Shown here: positions 61,055 to 64,000 of the stretch, in pieces
Layout: each line of letters starts with the position of its first letter
How positions within the stretch are numbered: position 1 is the stretch's first letter
Source of the DNA: Yinghuangia sp035454725
GTDB lineage: Bacteria > Actinomycetota > Actinomycetes > Streptomycetales > Streptomycetaceae
Assembly (NCBI RefSeq): GCF_051388935.1
Contig: NZ_JBPKBI010000013.1
Coordinates: forward strand, 148,181 to 212,180
Reading direction: 5' to 3'
DNA: 64,000 nucleotides
Notes under the pieces: model-generated
The model's input: only the letters and a program-made list of their open reading frames with translations
Told to the model about the DNA's origin: nothing
The model's database searches: none
Program-made: the position numbers and the translations under genes

Positions 61055-63621
61055 CCGAGCTCGCCATTCCCGACCTCAGCCTGGTCGTCCTCATCGGAAC
61101 GACCGGCGCGGGCAAGTCGACATTCGCCCGTGCCCACTTCGCGCCGACGCAGGTGCTGTCCTCCGACTTCTTCCGGGGCATGGTCTCCGACGACGAGAAC
61201 AACCAGGCCGCGTCGAAGGACGCCTTCGCGCTCCTGCAACACGTCGCCGGGATCCGCCTGGCTGCCGGCCGGTTGACCGTCATCGACGCCACCAGCGTGC
61301 AGCCCGGCGCCCGGGCGCAGTTGGTGCAACTGGCCCGCGAACACGACGTGCTCCCCGTCGCGATCGTGCTCGACGTGCCGGAACAGGTCTGTTTCGAGCG
61401 CAACACCGCGCGACCCGACCGCGCTCACCTGCCGCGCAGTGTGGTCACACGGCAGCGCAAGGACCTGGTCAGGTCGTTGCGCGGCCTCCAGCGCGAGGGC
61501 TTCCGCAAAGTGCACCACCTGCGCGGCGTGGACGAGATCGCGGCGGCACGCATCACGTACGAGAAGCGCTTCAACGACCTGCGCCACCTCGGTGGCCCGT
61601 TCGACATCATCGGGGACATCCACGGTTGCCGTGCCGAGTTGGAGACGCTGCTCGGTCGCCTCGGGTACCGGATCGTCCGGGACGCCGCGGACCGTGGCGT
61701 CGACGCGGTCCATCCCGACGGCCGTACGGCGGTCTTCGTCGGGGACCTGGTCGACCGTGGGCCCGACACGCCCGGGGTGCTGCGCCTGGTGATGGGCATG
61801 GTCCGGGCCGGCCACGCGATATGCGTGCCGGGCAACCACGAGCAGAAGCTGTTGCGCGCGCTGCGCGGACGCAAGGTGAGCGTCACGCACGGCCTCAAGG
61901 AGTCGTTGGACCAACTCGCCGGTGAATCAGAGGAGTTCCGCGCCGACATCGCTGCGTTCTGCGACGGTCTCGTCAGCCACTACCTGCTCGACGACGGCCG
62001 TCTTGTGGTCGCGCACGCGGGTCTGCCGGAGAAGTACCACGGGCGCACGTCCGGCCGAGTCCGCAGTTTCGCGCTCTACGGCGACACCACCGGCGAGACC
62101 GACGAGTACGGCCTGCCGGTCCGCTACCCGTGGGCCGAGGAGTACCGCGGCCGCGCGATGGTGGTGTACGGCCACACGCCCATGCCGCGCGCCGAGTGGG
62201 TCAACAACACCATTTGCCTCGACACCGGCTGCGTGTTCGGCGGCGACCTGACGGCGCTGCGCTACCCCGAGCGGGAACTGGTCGCGGTCCCCGCCGAACA
62301 GGTCTGGTACGAGCCGGTCCGGCCTCTCAAGGCGGAGGCGCCCGGCGGCCGGGACGGACGCCCGCTCGACCTCGCCGACGTCCTCGTGCCGGACGACCCG
62401 ATGGGCCGCCGTGTCGTCGAGACCGCCACAGCTGGTCGCGTCATGGTGCGCGGCGAGAATGCCGCGGCGGCGCTGGAGGTCATGAGCCGTTTCGCGACCG
62501 ACCCGCGCCGACTCGTCTACCTGCCGCCGACCATGGCGCCGTGCGCCACGTCGGACCGGCCGGGGCTGCTGGAACATCCCGCAGAAGCGTTCGAGCAGTA
62601 CCGCCAGGACGGCATCACGAGGGTGATCTGCGAAGAGAAGCACATGGGCTCGCGCGCGATCGCGTTGGTGTGCCGCGACCAGGACGCCGCGAAGGGCGCC
62701 TTCGACATACCCGACGGCACCGGAGCGTTGTGGACGCGGACCGGCCGGTCATTCCTCGCGACGCCGGATCTGACCGAACGCTTCCTGGCCCGGATTCGCG
62801 GTGCCGTCGGCGCCGCCGGCCTGTGGGACGAACTGGACACCGACTGGCTGTTGTTGGACGCCGAACTGATGCCGTGGTCGGCCAAGGCCACGGACCTGTT
62901 GCGGCGCCAGTACGCCTCGGTCGGTGCCGCCGCGACCACGGCGCTGCCGGCCGCCGCCGAAGCGCTCGCCCGCGCTGCGGCACGGGGCGTCGACGTCGCC
63001 GACCTCGCGGCACGCACCGACCGGCGCGAAGCGAACGCCCGCGCGTTCACCGACGCGTACGCCCGCTACTGCCGACCCGTCGACGATCTCGACGGCCTGA
63101 GCTTCGCCCCGTTCCAGTTTCTGGCCGCGCGCGGCCGGGACTTCACCGCGCAGCCGCACGACTGGCATCTCGGCCTCGCCGACCGCCTCGCCGCGGCGGA
63201 CGAGACCGGGCTGCTCGCCACCACCGGCCGCCTCATCGTCGACCTCGCCGATGCCGACCAGGTCGCGGCGGGCGTGGCGTGGTGGGAGGCGCTGACCGGC
63301 GCGGGCGGCGAAGGCATCGTCGTCAAGCCGCTGGCCGCCGAGGCCGCGCGCCCGCCGGGTACGCGGATACAGCCGGGCCTCAAGGTGCGCGGGCCCGAGT
63401 ATCTCCGCATCGTCTACGGCCCCGACTACGCCGAACCCGAGCACCTGACCCGGCTCCGGAACCGCCACCTCGGCCACAAGCGCTCGCTCGCGCTCCGCGA
63501 GCATGCCCTCGGCCTGGAGGCCCTGGCCCGGCTCACGTCCGGCGAACCCCTGTGGCGTGTCCACGAGCCGGTCTTCGCGGTCCTCGCGCTGGAGTCGGAA
63601 CCGGTCGATCCGCGGTTGTGA
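61051..63621 (+). CDS. pnkp: Polynucleotide kinase-phosphatase-ligase Pnkp
   Basis: This is an 856-aa RNA-repair enzyme with three modules. The kinase P-loop is GTTGAGKST (about 16-24), phosphorylating 5'-OH ends. The metallophosphoesterase has GDIHGC (about 188), GDLVDRG and GNHE, healing 2',3'-cyclic phosphate ends. The C-terminal ligase-like adenylyltransferase has EEKHMGSRA with the nucleotidyl-accepting lysine (about 529) and later motifs GGEGIVVKP and GLKVRGPEYLR. With Hen1 it forms the bacterial RNA repair complex. The ATG overlaps hen1 by 4 nt. A possible hairpin terminator begins within its last codons. Confidence 0.95.
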   Translation: MTELAIPDLSLVVLIGTTGAGKSTFARAHFAPTQVLSSDFFRGMVSDDENNQAASKDAFALLQHVAGIRLAAGRLTVIDATSVQPGARAQLVQLAREHDVLPVAIVLDVPEQVCFERNTARPDRAHLPRSVVTRQRKDLVRSLRGLQREGFRKVHHLRGVDEIAAARITYEKRFNDLRHLGGPFDIIGDIHGCRAELETLLGRLGYRIVRDAADRGVDAVHPDGRTAVFVGDLVDRGPDTPGVLRLVMGMVRAGHAICVPGNHEQKLLRALRGRKVSVTHGLKESLDQLAGESEEFRADIAAFCDGLVSHYLLDDGRLVVAHAGLPEKYHGRTSGRVRSFALYGDTTGETDEYGLPVRYPWAEEYRGRAMVVYGHTPMPRAEWVNNTICLDTGCVFGGDLTALRYPERELVAVPAEQVWYEPVRPLKAEAPGGRDGRPLDLADVLVPDDPMGRRVVETATAGRVMVRGENAAAALEVMSRFATDPRRLVYLPPTMAPCATSDRPGLLEHPAEAFEQYRQDGITRVICEEKHMGSRAIALVCRDQDAAKGAFDIPDGTGALWTRTGRSFLATPDLTERFLARIRGAVGAAGLWDELDTDWLLLDAELMPWSAKATDLLRRQYASVGAAATTALPAAAEALARAAARGVDVADLAARTDRREANARAFTDAYARYCRPVDDLDGLSFAPFQFLAARGRDFTAQPHDWHLGLADRLAAADETGLLATTGRLIVDLADADQVAAGVAWWEALTGAGGEGIVVKPLAAEAARPPGTRIQPGLKVRGPEYLRIVYGPDYAEPEHLTRLRNRHLGHKRSLALREHALGLEALARLTSGEPLWRVHEPVFAVLALESEPVDPRL

Positions 63622-63674
63622 GCGGCCGTGCTCGGGCGTCGCCCGCGGACGGCGCCGGAGCGCAGCCCGCTCAC
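63618..63674 (+). terminator. Possible terminator after pnkp
   Basis: GTGAGCGG (63618-63625) pairs with CCGCTCAC (63667-63674), enclosing a smaller CGGGC/GCCCG hairpin. The structure overlaps the pnkp stop codon. It has no T run. Confidence 0.35.
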
Positions 63675-63750
63675 GGGGGCGGGCCGTACCTCGGGTGCGA
63701 TCACGCGCGGTGCGATCTCGTAACCTGGGCATAACGCTCGAAAACCCGTA

Positions 63751-63788
63751 GGCCGACATGGGGGCCGGATTGTGGGCCAACATGTGGG
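63751..63788 (+). repeat. Direct repeat upstream of the arginine deiminase gene
   Basis: GGCCGACATGGGGG (from 63751) and GGCCAACATGTGGG (from 63775) are two imperfect copies 24 bp apart in the 295-nt gap before the arginine deiminase gene. They could be binding sites for a regulator; this is not established. Confidence 0.3.
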
Positions 63789-63916
63789 TGGCACGCGGGC
63801 CGATGCGCACGCCGGACAAGCAGGCGAATCGTGGTGCCGAGTCTTCGGACACCCGGCCCGCGTCCCAGCCGCCGGGCGTTGGGTGTGCATCGCGCCGGAT
63901 CCGTCAGGAGGAGTTC

Positions 63917-64000
63917 ATGGCTTTCCGTGTCCAGTCGGAGACCGGACGGCTGAGGCAGGTCATCCTGCACCGACCGGATCTGGAGCTCAAACGCCTCACC
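63917..64000 (+). CDS. arcA: Arginine deiminase, 5' end only
   Basis: The gene runs off the window after 28 codons. The N-terminus AFRVQSETGRLRQVILHRPD then LELKRLT is the conserved start of arginine deiminase, which converts arginine to citrulline and ammonia. The guanidino-group-modifying fold begins VxSEtGxLxxVilHrPg in this family. ATG 63917 has AGGAGGAG 3-4 nt upstream. The catalytic residues lie beyond the window, so activity cannot be judged. Confidence 0.88.
   Translation, partial: MAFRVQSETGRLRQVILHRPDLELKRLT

Noticed and set aside
61425..61949. Antisense frames within pnkp
   Set aside because: They overlap a fully recognised gene and have the usual Arg/Ser-rich shadow composition.

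Overview
The window is high-GC actinomycete chromosome, most like Streptomycetaceae (Streptomyces, Kitasatospora, Embleya, Yinghuangia). The basis is strong third-position GC, frequent GTG starts, and a gene set typical of the conserved core: topoisomerase IV parE/parC, the septation protein SepH, a CutRS-like two-component system, a PatA-type acetyltransferase with an N-terminal GNAT domain, DUF4193/DUF3093/DUF3710, dut, and a Hen1-Pnkp RNA-repair pair. I see no rRNA, tRNA, CRISPR array, transposase or prophage. Two runs of N interrupt the sequence (12991-13115 and 58663-58764).

Layout. 0.6-9.5 kb: parE, a DUF485/ActP-type solute:cation symporter pair, a sucrase/ferredoxin-like protein, a small HD hydrolase, and parC on the opposite strand. 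9.6-19.4 kb: DUF2630, two M16 peptidase-like genes, N gap 1, a CtpE-like P-type ATPase, psuG and patA. 20-28.5 kb: DUF5998 plus a phosphodiesterase-family protein, a 29-residue membrane microprotein, a double-VOC protein, a sulfurtransferase, a 56-residue protein, sepH, ferrochelatase, an inositol-monophosphatase-family enzyme and a 58-residue protein. 28.8-39.7 kb: cutR/cutS-like genes, an acyl-ACP desaturase, an ABC-2 exporter, a gamma-carbonic-anhydrase-like protein, DUF4193, DUF3093, an SDR, and the thioesterase-dut-DUF3710 operon.

39.9-55 kb is a potassium-homeostasis region: kdpFABC with extra mini-ORFs, kdpD, kdpE, an OB-fold/DUF3159 pair, an NsdA-like TPR regulator, two TrkA-type (RCK) proteins, and a divergent KimA-like K+ transporter. 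55-64 kb: an RNA m5U methyltransferase-family gene, a TetR regulator divergent from a peroxiredoxin-like gene with clear operator boxes between them, an unknown gene split by N gap 2, an orphan VapB-like antitoxin, hen1-pnkp, and the start of an arginine deiminase gene.

The points most worth a second look are these. N gap 2 is flanked by identical 19-base ends that rejoin an open frame, so the gap may be an artefact. An orphan VapB-like antitoxin is divergent from the hen1-pnkp RNA-repair operon. A mini-ORF between kdpA and kdpB ends in a duplicated copy of the kdpA tail. Palindromic operator candidates lie upstream of the desaturase, between tetR and the redoxin gene, and between trkA and kimA. 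A LexA-like box lies upstream of kdpE. Several genes look leaderless, with a TANNNT element 7 nt before the start codon.
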